A DNA stretch of 34,434 bases from Oscillospiraceae bacterium. Its GTDB lineage: Bacteria; Bacillota; Clostridia; Oscillospirales; Ruminococcaceae. Position numbers and translations under genes: made by a program. Shown piece after piece: positions 8,351-16,109 of the stretch (the stretch's first letter is position 1; every line of letters begins with the position of its first letter). The notes under the pieces were generated by a model, which saw nothing but the letters and a program-made list of their open reading frames with translations, had not been told where the DNA came from and did no database searches. Location: the NCBI GenBank assembly GCA_020024185.1, contig JAHHUD010000011.1, positions 1-34,434 of the forward strand. Reading direction: 5' to 3'.

Positions 8351-8833
8351 ATGTATACAGAAAAAGTTATGGACCATTTCTTTAACCCAAGAAATGTTGG
8401 TGAAATAGATAACGCTAGTGGCGTTGGTGAAGTTGGCAACGCAAAATGTGGCGATATTATGAGAATTTATCTTGATATCGAAAACGATATTATTAAAGAT
8501 GTAAAATTTAAAACATTTGGTTGTGGAGCTGCTGTTGCAACAAGTAGTATGGCAACAGAACTCATAAAAGGCAAATCAATCGACAATGCTTTACAACTCA
8601 CAAACAAAGCTGTTACAGAAGCTCTTGATGGACTTCCTCCAGTAAAATTGCACTGTTCTGTTCTTGCAGAACAAGCTGTAAGAGCTGCTCTCAGTGACTA
8701 CTATACAAAATTAGGGGTTGACCCAGAGCCAATTGTTGGTAAAATAGTATCAGATATACATGAACACGAACACCATGAAGAACATCATGGATGTTGTGGA
8801 GGAAATTGTGGAGGTTGTAGCTGTGAACACTAA
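8351..8833 (+). CDS. iscU: Fe-S cluster scaffold IscU/NifU N-terminal type, with His/Cys-rich tail
   Basis: Scaffold on which [2Fe-2S]/[4Fe-4S] clusters are built from sulfur supplied by the upstream desulfurase. The three ligand cysteines are present: C33 (KCGD), C58 (FGCGAA) and C102 (HCSVLAE), along with the LPPVK contact motif at about 95-99. It has the form paired with NifS in Clostridia. The core ends near residue 135. The remaining 24 residues or so are unusual, with seven His and five Cys interspersed with Glu and Gly, a probable metal-binding tail. The end of the gene overlaps the mnmA start by 11 nt. Confidence 0.93.
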   Translation: MYTEKVMDHFFNPRNVGEIDNASGVGEVGNAKCGDIMRIYLDIENDIIKDVKFKTFGCGAAVATSSMATELIKGKSIDNALQLTNKAVTEALDGLPPVKLHCSVLAEQAVRAALSDYYTKLGVDPEPIVGKIVSDIHEHEHHEEHHGCCGGNCGGCSCEH

Positions 8834-9875
8834 AAAAATCTTAGTTGGCGTATCCGGTGGTGTTGATTCATCAGTTTGTGTGGATATGCTTAAAAAACAA
8901 GGATTTGAAGTATATGGCGCAGTAATAAATTTCAATAAACATTCAGATGTTGCAATTGCAGATGCTCATAAGGTTTGTGAGCATCTGCAAATTCCTATTT
9001 ATGTAATAGATGCACGAGAAAGTTTTGAAAAAAATGTTATTGAGCCTTTCTGCCAAAATTATATAGATGGAAAAACACCAAACCCTTGTGTTATGTGTAA
9101 TCCACTTGTTAAAATGAAATCATTATGCAATAAAGCAGATGAAATGGGAATTTATCATATTGCAACCGGGCACTATGCTCAAGTTGAAGAAGTTGATGGA
9201 TTTGTGCATGTAAAAAAAGCAGAAAGTGCAAATAAAGACCAAAGTTATATGCTTTATCGCCTTCCTCAAGAAATTCTCAAAAGACTTATTCTCCCTCTTG
9301 GTAAATATGAGAAATCTGAAATAAGACAAAAAGCTCAAGAAATTGAACTTTTTACTGCTGATAAACCAGATAGTCAAGAAATTTGTTTTATTCCCGACGG
9401 AAATCATGCAAAATTCATTGAAGAAAAAGGATATAAAATAAAAAAAGGATTTTTTATATCTCCGGAAGGCAAAAAAATCTGTCAACACAAAGGTATTCAT
9501 AACTATACTATCGGTCAAAGAAAAGGTCTTAATGTAGCTTTGGGCAAGCCTGCTTTTGTTAAAGAAATATGTTCAGACGGAAATATTCTCCTTGGATATG
9601 CCGGAGATGAATTTTTTACAGGCGTTATTCTTCACAGTCCTGTATATACAACTGGAAAATTATTTAATAAAGATGATGAATTCACAGTTAAGGTTCGCAG
9701 TGCTTCCAAAGGCGATATCGCTTTTGTAGAAGAAAGCGATGAAGAAAAAATAATTTTACGTTTTGCTCAACCAGTCAGAGCTGCTGCAAAAGGCCAATCT
9801 GTTGTAATATATAATGGAGATATTGTTGTTGGTGGCGGTTATATTGAGCAAGCAATACCACTTAAAAAAGACTAA
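8823..9875 (+). CDS. mnmA: tRNA-specific 2-thiouridylase MnmA
   Basis: Adds sulfur to U34 of tRNA-Lys, -Glu and -Gln using ATP and a persulfide relay from cysteine desulfurase. The PP-loop SGGVDS is at residues 11-16. The catalytic cysteine pair appears as C89 (NPCVMCN) and C188 (DSQEICF), with GHYAQ, SYMLYRL and GQRKGL also present. I chose the GTG at 8823, which gives 350 residues. A GGAGG lies 8 nt upstream and the result fits the family length. An in-frame ATG at 8760 would add 21 residues read from inside iscU and has no matching family segment. The 11-nt overlap with iscU implies coupled translation. Confidence 0.92.
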   Translation: MNTKKILVGVSGGVDSSVCVDMLKKQGFEVYGAVINFNKHSDVAIADAHKVCEHLQIPIYVIDARESFEKNVIEPFCQNYIDGKTPNPCVMCNPLVKMKSLCNKADEMGIYHIATGHYAQVEEVDGFVHVKKAESANKDQSYMLYRLPQEILKRLILPLGKYEKSEIRQKAQEIELFTADKPDSQEICFIPDGNHAKFIEEKGYKIKKGFFISPEGKKICQHKGIHNYTIGQRKGLNVALGKPAFVKEICSDGNILLGYAGDEFFTGVILHSPVYTTGKLFNKDDEFTVKVRSASKGDIAFVEESDEEKIILRFAQPVRAAAKGQSVVIYNGDIVVGGGYIEQAIPLKKD

Positions 9876-9887
9876 TCTGAGGTTTTT

Positions 9888-10454
9888 ATGAACGTTTATG
9901 ATTTTGACAAAACTATATATGATGGCGACAGTACAGCTCATTTCTATTTATATTGTTTAAAAACTCAGCCTTCAACATGGAAATGGCTCCCCTATCAAGC
10001 CTTATGTGCTATTCCTTTTGGTTTAAAATTGTTGGAAAAAACCAAATTCAAACAACAATTTTATAAGTTTTTTACCAGTGTAAAAGACATTGACAAAACT
10101 GTTGAAGAGTTTTGGAAATCACACAAAAACGGAATAAAAGAATGGTATTTAACTAATCACAAAGATGATGATGTTATTATATCTGCCTCACCTTATTTTT
10201 TACTTAAGCCAATAATAAATGAACTTGGCATAAAATATCTTATGGCAAGTAATGTTGATAAATTTACTGGTAAATACGACGGTATAAACTGTCACGGAAA
10301 AGAAAAAGTAAGAAGATTTTATCAGAAATTTCCTGATGGGCAAATTGATGAATTTTATTCTGACTCTTTATCCGATACACCTCTTGCAGATATTTCCAAA
10401 AAAGCATTTATTGTTTCTGGACATACTATTTCTGAATGGCCTAATTGTAAATAA
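9888..10454 (+). CDS. HAD-superfamily phosphatase (SerB-like, HAD-IB)
   Basis: Small cytoplasmic HAD hydrolase of 188 residues. Motif I is DFDKT with nucleophile D5 and acid D7, motif II is the serine in ISASP (about 100-104), motif III is a lysine in the KEKVRRF region, and motif IV is DSLSDTPL (about 164-171). An alpha-helical cap lies between motifs I and II. It resembles phosphoserine phosphatase-like and lipid-phosphate phosphatase-like HAD-IB members, but the substrate cannot be deduced. It follows mnmA by 12 nt with a GAGG ribosome-binding site, so it is probably co-transcribed, although a link to tRNA modification is not established. Confidence 0.8.
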   Translation: MNVYDFDKTIYDGDSTAHFYLYCLKTQPSTWKWLPYQALCAIPFGLKLLEKTKFKQQFYKFFTSVKDIDKTVEEFWKSHKNGIKEWYLTNHKDDDVIISASPYFLLKPIINELGIKYLMASNVDKFTGKYDGINCHGKEKVRRFYQKFPDGQIDEFYSDSLSDTPLADISKKAFIVSGHTISEWPNCK

Positions 10455-10461
10455 TTTTTTA

Positions 10462-10491
10462 TTGACAAAAGTATAATAAATAGAATACAAT
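10462..10491 (+). promoter_or_regulatory. Sigma-A-type promoter for the mgtE leader
   Basis: A consensus -35 TTGACA (10462-10467), an 18-bp spacer and -10 TACAAT (10486-10491). This predicts a transcript starting near 10498 with a leader of almost 200 nt before mgtE. Confidence 0.65.
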
Positions 10492-10525
10492 TTAACTTGT
10501 ACAATGTTGTTTTTAGATTATATTT

Positions 10526-10660
10526 AAAGGATGGTGGTACCAAATGACAAGTGACCCTTATGGGAGTTATTATATTTTGATAATTTCACAACGCTTGTAA
10601 TTGGTGCGGTATCTTATAACTCTACACCTTTTTTTAGCGTTGCTGAAAAAAGGTGTTTTT
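10526..10660 (+). promoter_or_regulatory. Structured leader with transcription attenuator upstream of mgtE (candidate riboswitch)
   Basis: Nested complementary segments are visible: GGTACC (10536-10541) with GGTATC (10608-10613), ACAAG (10547-10551) with CTTGT (10594-10598), and a CCC/GGG hairpin at 10555-10564. Competing with these, GAGTTAT (10564-10570) is fully complementary to ATAACTC (10616-10622). The leader ends in a strong terminator at 10624-10660, before the mgtE start. I do not recognise the M-box or another known class. Mg2+ or metal sensing is inferred from the downstream transporter only. Confidence 0.6.
10624..10660 (+). terminator. Intrinsic terminator in the mgtE leader
   Basis: A 15-bp stem with a 3-nt loop: the 5' arm is 10624-10638, the 3' arm is 10642-10656, and there is one G-U pair. 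It is followed by TTTTATTTT. It lies 34 nt upstream of the mgtE ATG and downstream of the only clear promoter, so it must be conditional for mgtE to be expressed. Confidence 0.85.
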
Positions 10661-10694
10661 ATTTTAAATACAGAATATAAAGGGGGTTAATCCA

Positions 10695-12170
10695 ATGAAA
10701 GATAAAGATTTGAACGAAACCCAAGATATAACAAAAACTCCCCTTGAAAACAATTTCAATAATCAAATCGAAAAAAAATACGATGATGATATTGAACTTA
10801 TTGACATTATTACTGCTGATGAAGATGAGATTGAAGAACAAGATTATGATGTTTCTAAAATTATTCTTGACAGTGAAGCAGAAGACCTAATTGATGTTAT
10901 CGAATCACCTTACGCAATTGATATTGCTATTGCTGTGGAAGATTTTGATGACAACGAGATTTTATCTTTATCAGAAAAAATCAGTGCTGAACATATGGCT
11001 CAAATAATAGAGCAAGCCGATGAAGATTTGCAAAAAAGAATTGCAGAAATTCTTGGTATAGATAAAATGCTCACAATTTTTCATCATATGTCAAAAGACG
11101 ATATTGCCGATATTTTAGGAAATGTACCTATAAATATGCGTAAAAGTATTTTGAATATGATGAAACGCAAAGACACAATAGAAATTCAAAATTTATTGCT
11201 GTATGAAGATGACTCAGCCGGTGGGTTAATGACAACTGAGTTTATTGCTCTCAACAGTCATCTTACTGTTGATAAGGCTTTAAGCAAAATTAGAGAAATC
11301 GGTCCAAAAACAGAAGTTATTGAAACTATATTTGTTTTAAATAATAAAAAAGAACTGATTGGTACAGCTGATTTGCGTGATATATTGGTTGAAAATAGCA
11401 ATGTAACTCTTGAAGAAATTATGTATGATAATATCATTAGTGTTACCGCAGATATGGACCAGGAAGAAGTTTCACATATCGTTTCTAAATATGACCTTAA
11501 AGTTGTTCCTGTTATAAATAGAAAAAACAGTCTGCTTGGTATAATTACTGTTGACGATATTCTTGATGTTGTTTTTGAAGAACAAACAGAAGATATTCTT
11601 AAAATGGCTGGTGTAGGCAGTGAAGAAAATGTTGAAAATACAGTTTTCAAATCTGTAAGAATGCGTTTACCTTGGCTCATTTTAAACATGTTTACAGCTT
11701 TTATCGCTTCAATGGTTGTAAGTACTTTTGAAGATACAATCGCACAAGTTACATGTCTTGCCGCTGCCATGCCAATTATTGCAGGTATGGGTGGTAATGC
11801 AGGCACTCAAGCTTTGTCAATAGTTATCACAAATATAACTACCGGAGATTTAAATCTTAAAAGTGACTGGAAGTTAGTTGGTAAAGAAATAGCATTAGGG
11901 CTTATAAATGGTGTTGTGATAGGTATTATAACCGGCACCATACTTTCTGTTCAATATAATAATATTTATCTAGGTTTTATTATGGTTGGAGCAATGATTG
12001 CAAACCTTGTTATTGCTTGTGTTTTTGGATTTCTTATTCCTCTTATTCTTAAAGCTCTTAACATTGACCCTGCACTTGCATCATCAATTTTCCTTACAAC
12101 TATAACTGATGTATTTGGTTTCTTTATTTTATTAAGTCTTGCAAAAGTATTTTTACCTTATCTTATGTAA
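10695..12170 (+). CDS. mgtE: Magnesium transporter MgtE
   Basis: Dimeric inner-membrane Mg2+ channel gated by cytosolic Mg2+. The 491 residues show an acidic N-terminal tail of about 60 residues, the MgtE_N helical superhelix domain (about 70-175) and a CBS pair (about 178-305, including the SAGGLMTTEF junction). Five hydrophobic membrane segments follow from about residue 325, with the conserved GGNAGTQ and the final segment containing NIDPALASS and the pore-region TTITDVFGF. The Asp/Glu-rich start is longer than in many homologues. A GGGGG ribosome-binding site precedes the ATG. Expression is probably controlled by the upstream attenuator. Confidence 0.95.
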   Translation: MKDKDLNETQDITKTPLENNFNNQIEKKYDDDIELIDIITADEDEIEEQDYDVSKIILDSEAEDLIDVIESPYAIDIAIAVEDFDDNEILSLSEKISAEHMAQIIEQADEDLQKRIAEILGIDKMLTIFHHMSKDDIADILGNVPINMRKSILNMMKRKDTIEIQNLLLYEDDSAGGLMTTEFIALNSHLTVDKALSKIREIGPKTEVIETIFVLNNKKELIGTADLRDILVENSNVTLEEIMYDNIISVTADMDQEEVSHIVSKYDLKVVPVINRKNSLLGIITVDDILDVVFEEQTEDILKMAGVGSEENVENTVFKSVRMRLPWLILNMFTAFIASMVVSTFEDTIAQVTCLAAAMPIIAGMGGNAGTQALSIVITNITTGDLNLKSDWKLVGKEIALGLINGVVIGIITGTILSVQYNNIYLGFIMVGAMIANLVIACVFGFLIPLILKALNIDPALASSIFLTTITDVFGFFILLSLAKVFLPYLM

Positions 12171-12173
12171 AAT

Positions 12174-12204
12174 AAAAGGTATCACTATAATGGTGATACC
12201 TTTT
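12174..12204. terminator. Bidirectional terminator between mgtE and the coat genes
   Basis: A 13-bp stem with a 5-nt loop flanked by A4 and T4 lies between the convergent mgtE and cotF-like genes, and can serve both strands. Confidence 0.85.
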
Positions 12205-12210
12205 CTATTT

Positions 12211-12549
12211 TTATTTAGCTTTTTGTTTTTTTGAAGTTTTATTTAAGTTGGAATTAATTTTTTTAGCTCTATCTGCCTGTTTTACAACATTTGTTGCACC
12301 TTGAATATGCTGTTGAACAGCCTCGTTTATTTTATCTTGTGGTGCAGCCGGTGTTGGATACCAGCCTTTTGCGTTCATTTGTTCATAAATTTTAAATTGT
12401 ATATCGTGTTCTTCAGCCAAAATTTTCATAAGCCTATTTTTAGCCTGTTTTGAAGCACATTCCCCTGCAAAGTTATTATAACTTTGTGATATAAATTTTT
12501 GTGATGACAGCATATCTGTCATCATTGTTTTATCATCATAAGTTGACAT
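12211..12549 (-). CDS. CotF-like spore coat protein
   Basis: A 112-residue ferritin-like helical protein of the coat F family. The start contains the DDKTMMTDML.SQKFISQSYN pattern, followed by EEHDIQFKIYEQMNAKGWYPTP. The Lys/Asn-rich C-terminus (about 85-112) is low in complexity. Family members are found in spore coats of Bacillus and Clostridia, but many are uncharacterised. The start follows a strong GGAGG. It lies 9 nt downstream of another small gene of the same general type, so the two form a bicistron, and ends at the shared terminator with mgtE. The assignment is by motif; the spore location is inferred. Confidence 0.75.
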   Translation of the reverse strand: MSTYDDKTMMTDMLSSQKFISQSYNNFAGECASKQAKNRLMKILAEEHDIQFKIYEQMNAKGWYPTPAAPQDKINEAVQQHIQGATNVVKQADRAKKINSNLNKTSKKQKAK

Positions 12550-12558
12550 ATTATCCTC

Positions 12559-12744
12559 CTATTGAATTTGTGAAAAAATCATATTATAGTGTTCTTGGTG
12601 TCTTGCCGCTGCATCTTTGCAAAGCTTTTTAAGTTGTGGGTCTTTGCAGTTTTGTGCATAATAGTTAAATTTATCAAGTGTTGCTTTTTCTTGAACTAAA
12701 AGTTCATTATATGCGCTAAGTTCTTTTTCTGTTATCTTTTTCAT
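12559..12744 (-). CDS. Small coat-associated protein, CotF-like partner
   Basis: A 61-residue helical protein without signal peptide or membrane segment. It contains the segment LLVQEKATLDKFNYYAQNC, a DPQLKKLC motif and a final ARHQEHYNMIFSQI, the pattern of short spore-coat-like proteins that commonly sit beside CotF in Clostridia. The two cysteines (about positions 33 and 42) could cross-link. An AAAGGAG precedes the ATG. It is first in the pair with the downstream coat gene. No SigE or SigK promoter could be identified with confidence in the AT-rich 90 bases upstream. Confidence 0.65.
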   Translation of the reverse strand: MKKITEKELSAYNELLVQEKATLDKFNYYAQNCKDPQLKKLCKDAAARHQEHYNMIFSQIQ

Positions 12745-12832
12745 TTTAAACTCCTTTTACAGATTTACTTAATGTTAATATTCCACATTTTTTATTATTT
12801 ATTCAAACTATATTTTAATTTTTAATAAAATA

Positions 12833-12869
12833 AAAATCCTTACCAGCTTTTATTACCGGTAAGGATTTT
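12833..12869 (-). terminator. Terminator after the MBOAT/DHHW operon
   Basis: A 12-bp stem (AAAATCCTTACC with GGTAAGGATTTT) closes a 13-nt loop and is followed by T-rich sequence on the minus strand. It lies directly after the DHHW gene stop. Confidence 0.75.
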
Positions 12870-12872
12870 ATA

Positions 12873-13973
12873 TTATAATCTAAGACCTGTTGAGTTATTT
12901 AAAATAGTTGTACTATACATAAATAATATATCTTTATTTTCAAAGTCAACTTTATCTTTTAACAGCGACGCAGCTATATATCTTAAATCTATAAGAGTTA
13001 CAGATTTATAACTTTCTAAAAGCATTGGGCTTATTGAAGAACCAAAAGAATCTCTAAATATTATCAATTCTTTATTTGTCTGAGCCATATTATTTGTAAG
13101 TGTTACCATTGTTACTGGGCCATTTAAAAATATATTATATGGGTCAACACCTGTTTTATATTTTTCAAGAGTATAAACAGGCATTTCTTTTTCTAATTCA
13201 TGATTATATACTGTTGCGTTTTCCAACACGCTATTTGTCAAATAATTTAATCTGTCTGATTTTACATTCATAGATAATTGTCCATGATAAACACCATTAA
13301 ATTTTCCAACTGTATTAAGTGTATACTCATCAAAATTGGCTGGTTTAAAGCCCATTTTATCCCCTAAAGTATTAACTACTTTCTGCAAATTTTCTTGTTT
13401 CCAGTGAGAATCTGTTGTGTAATAATCATTTTCAGATAACACATCAAACAAATTTATATACTCCATATTTTTTACATTATCATGTAGTATATTTTGTAGT
13501 CTCCCATAATCCATATAAAGCTTGTCTTTTGCTGTAAAATAACTTTTATCTGGTATAACGGTATAATAACATTTATTGCTATCGTTTAAATACATATCAT
13601 ATATAGCATTAAATTTATATGCAGCATTTGACACACTTTTTTCATTTAAAGGATATTCCAAATAATATATTGCACCATCTTTAGTAAAAAGATTATTGTT
13701 ATCTTGTTTTTTTAACAAATCAAGTGCAACAAAGGACTTTAAGCCACGAAAATCATCTCTAAAAGGAAACTGTTCTTGTGTATATCTTTCAAATTTTGTC
13801 AGATAACTCCCATCCATAACCTTTTCAACTGATATTTCTGGAAACTTTTCAAGTTTTCTTCGTTCTGATTTTGATAAATCTATATCTGGCAATATTATAG
13901 AATATATCATAAATCCACCTATCATAGCAAAAAAAACACAGCAGGTTATAATATTTTTTATTTTATTATTCAT
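12873..13973 (-). CDS. DHHW-family protein (AlgX/SGNH-like polysaccharide O-acetylation partner)
   Basis: A 366-residue protein with one N-terminal membrane segment (about 6-28) and an extracytoplasmic catalytic-like domain. The family motif appears as TDSHWKQEN in the middle (near residue 180), and a GDS-like RDSFGSS lies near the C-terminus (about 310). Together these give the Asp/His and Ser of an SGNH-type acetyltransferase or esterase. Family members act outside the membrane with an MBOAT protein to O-acetylate exopolysaccharide or cell-wall glycans. It lies 14 nt downstream of an MBOAT gene. The polysaccharide target is not deducible from this window. Confidence 0.8.
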   Translation of the reverse strand: MNNKIKNIITCCVFFAMIGGFMIYSIILPDIDLSKSERRKLEKFPEISVEKVMDGSYLTKFERYTQEQFPFRDDFRGLKSFVALDLLKKQDNNNLFTKDGAIYYLEYPLNEKSVSNAAYKFNAIYDMYLNDSNKCYYTVIPDKSYFTAKDKLYMDYGRLQNILHDNVKNMEYINLFDVLSENDYYTTDSHWKQENLQKVVNTLGDKMGFKPANFDEYTLNTVGKFNGVYHGQLSMNVKSDRLNYLTNSVLENATVYNHELEKEMPVYTLEKYKTGVDPYNIFLNGPVTMVTLTNNMAQTNKELIIFRDSFGSSISPMLLESYKSVTLIDLRYIAASLLKDKVDFENKDILFMYSTTILNNSTGLRL

Positions 13974-13987
13974 TTATAATCCTCCTG

Positions 13988-15391
13988 TTAAAATCTAAAG
14001 TATAAAAACGGATTAAAAGAACCATCTACAATATACGCCGTACAAATCACCATAATAAATATTATCCAAAGTGGTTTTAAAACAATTTCAACTTTTTTAC
14101 CTGTATTAGTTGAAAACATTTTATTGCAAATATTTTTTGCAGTCGGTGTTGAACCTATCATAGCAATGATAAGAAGAACTGCGTAACTTTTTAAGTAATA
14201 AATACTTTCTGTTCCTGCAAATGATGTTGTACCAATACCAAATAACATTCCAACATCTTTAAATGCTTGTGTTATATTTACTGCATTAAATATAACAAAA
14301 CTGATTATAACTATAAATAATACATATATATGATTTATTATTTTGGGTGTTATTTCAAGATATTTTGCAAGAATTAACTTTTCAAATACAAGAACTGTGC
14401 CAAAAAGCATTCCCCAAAGAATAAAATTCCATTGTGCTCCATGCCAAAATCCTGTCAAAAACCATACTGTCACAAGATTTAAAATCCATCTTGGTGTTGA
14501 AACACGATTTCCTCCCATTGGAATATATACATAGTCTTTAAACCAACTACTGAGCGTCATATGCCAACGTCGCCAAAATTCTGTTATGCTTTTTGAAATA
14601 TATGGATAGTTAAAGTTTTCTGGAAAGTCAAATCCAAACATTGAACCAAGACCGATTGCCATATCGCTGTAACCAGAAAAATCAAAATATATCTGAAGTG
14701 TAAATCCTATTGCATAAAGCCATGCAAAAAGAATTGTTTGCTCATTGCTTTCCAAAAACAATTTGCAAAGTTCTCCCATATTATTTGCAATTATAACTTT
14801 TTTGCCAAGTCCGATAACAAATCGTTCTATACCGTAAGAAATTTGGGATATTGTGTTTGTCCTATTTTCAAGCTGTGCATCAATATCAGAATATCTTACA
14901 ATTGGGCCTGCAACCAACTGCGGAAACAAACACACAAATGTTGCAAGACTTGTTAAACTTTTTTGAGCTTTTACTCTTCCACGGTATACATCAATTGTAT
15001 AACTCATAGTTTGAAATGTGAAAAAACTTATACCAACAGGAAGTTTAACATGTAAAAGTGGAATATTTGTATTTAAAACAGCATTTATATTGCTTATAAA
15101 AAAATCTGTGTATTTAAAATATCCAAGCAATGCAATGTTTATAACGATTGAAGATATAAGAATGTATTTTGCTTTTTTTCTTCCCCTGCATTTTTCTATG
15201 GCAAGGCTATGCAAATAGTCTGACACCGAAGAAAAAAGCAATAAAGACACATACCACCCTTCACCACTAAGGTAAAAAATAAGACTGGCAAGCAAAAGAA
15301 CTACGTTTTTAAAATTTTTAGGAACTATATAGTAAACCAACAAAGCTATTGGCAAAAAATAATATATAAACGTTATTGAAGAAAAAATCAT
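13988..15391 (-). CDS. MBOAT-family O-acyltransferase (AlgI/DltB-like)
   Basis: Polytopic membrane enzyme of 467 residues with about 10-12 hydrophobic segments. The N-terminal signature IFSSITFIYYFLPI, the LPVGISFFTFQTMSY block, LVAGPIVRY, and the FWRRWHMTLSSWFKDYVYIPMGG segment are classic AlgI-like motifs. The catalytic histidine is in TGFWHGAQWNF (about 310). It probably moves acetyl groups across the membrane to an extracytoplasmic glycan, with the adjacent DHHW protein finishing the transfer. No DltA, DltC or alginate gene is nearby, so DltB and AlgI sensu stricto are both unlikely. Confidence 0.87.
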   Translation of the reverse strand: MIFSSITFIYYFLPIALLVYYIVPKNFKNVVLLLASLIFYLSGEGWYVSLLLFSSVSDYLHSLAIEKCRGRKKAKYILISSIVINIALLGYFKYTDFFISNINAVLNTNIPLLHVKLPVGISFFTFQTMSYTIDVYRGRVKAQKSLTSLATFVCLFPQLVAGPIVRYSDIDAQLENRTNTISQISYGIERFVIGLGKKVIIANNMGELCKLFLESNEQTILFAWLYAIGFTLQIYFDFSGYSDMAIGLGSMFGFDFPENFNYPYISKSITEFWRRWHMTLSSWFKDYVYIPMGGNRVSTPRWILNLVTVWFLTGFWHGAQWNFILWGMLFGTVLVFEKLILAKYLEITPKIINHIYVLFIVIISFVIFNAVNITQAFKDVGMLFGIGTTSFAGTESIYYLKSYAVLLIIAMIGSTPTAKNICNKMFSTNTGKKVEIVLKPLWIIFIMVICTAYIVDGSFNPFLYFRF

Positions 15392-15414
15392 TTGGTTTAA
15401 TCCTTTATTTAAAA

Positions 15415-15450
15415 ATTTTGCCCAACGAAAATAATCTCGTCAGGCAAATT
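15415..15450 (-). terminator. Terminator after the DUF4358 lipoprotein gene
   Basis: An imperfect hairpin (TTTGCC with GGCAAA outer arms and an inner ACGA/TCGT) sits 9 nt downstream of the lipoprotein stop, with T-rich sequence following on the minus strand. Confidence 0.6.
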
Positions 15451-15458
15451 TTATATTA

Positions 15459-15953
15459 TTATTTAATTTCGTTGAATTTTTCCACGATTTCTTTAGCTGA
15501 ATCTTCGTAGCTTTGTACAAACAAGATTATATTACCTTTATTAACAACTTCAACTTTTTCTGGCTCAACACATACCCATTTGCTTCTTGAACCATCTGTG
15601 TGTTTTTCATAAATTTCTTTTGCAATAGCTTCTACATCAGCACCTTCTTGGAGCTTAATAAGAACAACAGAGTGTGCTTGTGAGCCTATCATAGCATCAC
15701 TAACTAAACCTTCAGCACCTTCTGGCATTTTTGTTTTTGTGTGAAATTCCCAGTCTTCAGCTGTCATTTCAACTTCCATTGTACTAAGGTCTTTCATAGA
15801 AGGAACATCTGTAATTTGTGTCATGATTTCCTGGAGTGAAGCAGAAGGAGTGTTTGTGCTATTTGCATCGTTGCTTGAGTTATTTTTTGAGCCACAAGCC
15901 ACCATAGAAACTGCCAACATTGCAGACATTATAATTGCCAATAATTTTTTCAT
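15459..15953 (-). CDS. DUF4358-type lipoprotein
   Basis: A 164-residue predicted lipoprotein. The signal peptide has a Lys-Lys start, a hydrophobic core and the lipobox SMVAC, cleaved before Cys20, and is followed by a Ser/Asn-rich linker (21-40). The rest resembles DUF4358, with ALxx-type segments SVVLIKLQEGADVEAIA and VEVVNKGNIILFVQS. The function is unknown in this family, which is common in Clostridia. It has its own promoter and terminator, so is probably monocistronic, and the outer face of the membrane is the expected location. Confidence 0.75.
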   Translation of the reverse strand: MKKLLAIIMSAMLAVSMVACGSKNNSSNDANSTNTPSASLQEIMTQITDVPSMKDLSTMEVEMTAEDWEFHTKTKMPEGAEGLVSDAMIGSQAHSVVLIKLQEGADVEAIAKEIYEKHTDGSRSKWVCVEPEKVEVVNKGNIILFVQSYEDSAKEIVEKFNEIK

Positions 15954-16014
15954 TTTATTTTCTCCTATTGATTTCTTTTCAGGATATTATTATACCCCTA
16001 AAGTGTTCTTTTTG

Positions 16015-16043
16015 ATTTTACATTAACAAATTATCAAAGTCAA
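16015..16043 (-). promoter_or_regulatory. Promoter for the DUF4358 lipoprotein gene
   Basis: On the minus strand, TTGACT (16038-16043), a 17-bp spacer and TAAAAT (16015-16020). It is located about 62 nt upstream of the ATG. Confidence 0.5.
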
Positions 16044-16109
16044 TACTTTTAATTGTATTTTAATCTTGTGTTAAGTATTCTGTAATATTTTAATTTATAT
16101 ACAAAATAT

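Noticed and set aside
8760..8822. The in-frame ATG at 8760 as mnmA start
   Set aside because: It would translate 21 residues from the iscU tail region in another frame, without a good Shine-Dalgarno. The GTG at 8823 has GGAGG at the correct spacing and yields the normal family length.
10526..10545. T-box-like string GGTGGTACC in the mgtE leader
   Set aside because: In a T-box the TGG(N)ACC bulge sits just before the terminator. Here it is about 85 nt before it, and no specifier loop or AG-box is seen, and the gene is not amino-acid related.
11258..11806. A 182-codon minus-strand frame opposite mgtE
   Set aside because: Antisense shadow of the MgtE CBS and first membrane region; composition follows the complement and no motif is present.
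13988..15391. MBOAT gene as DltB of the D-alanylation pathway
   Set aside because: No dltA, dltC or dltD neighbour, and the DHHW partner is typical of polysaccharide O-acetylation.
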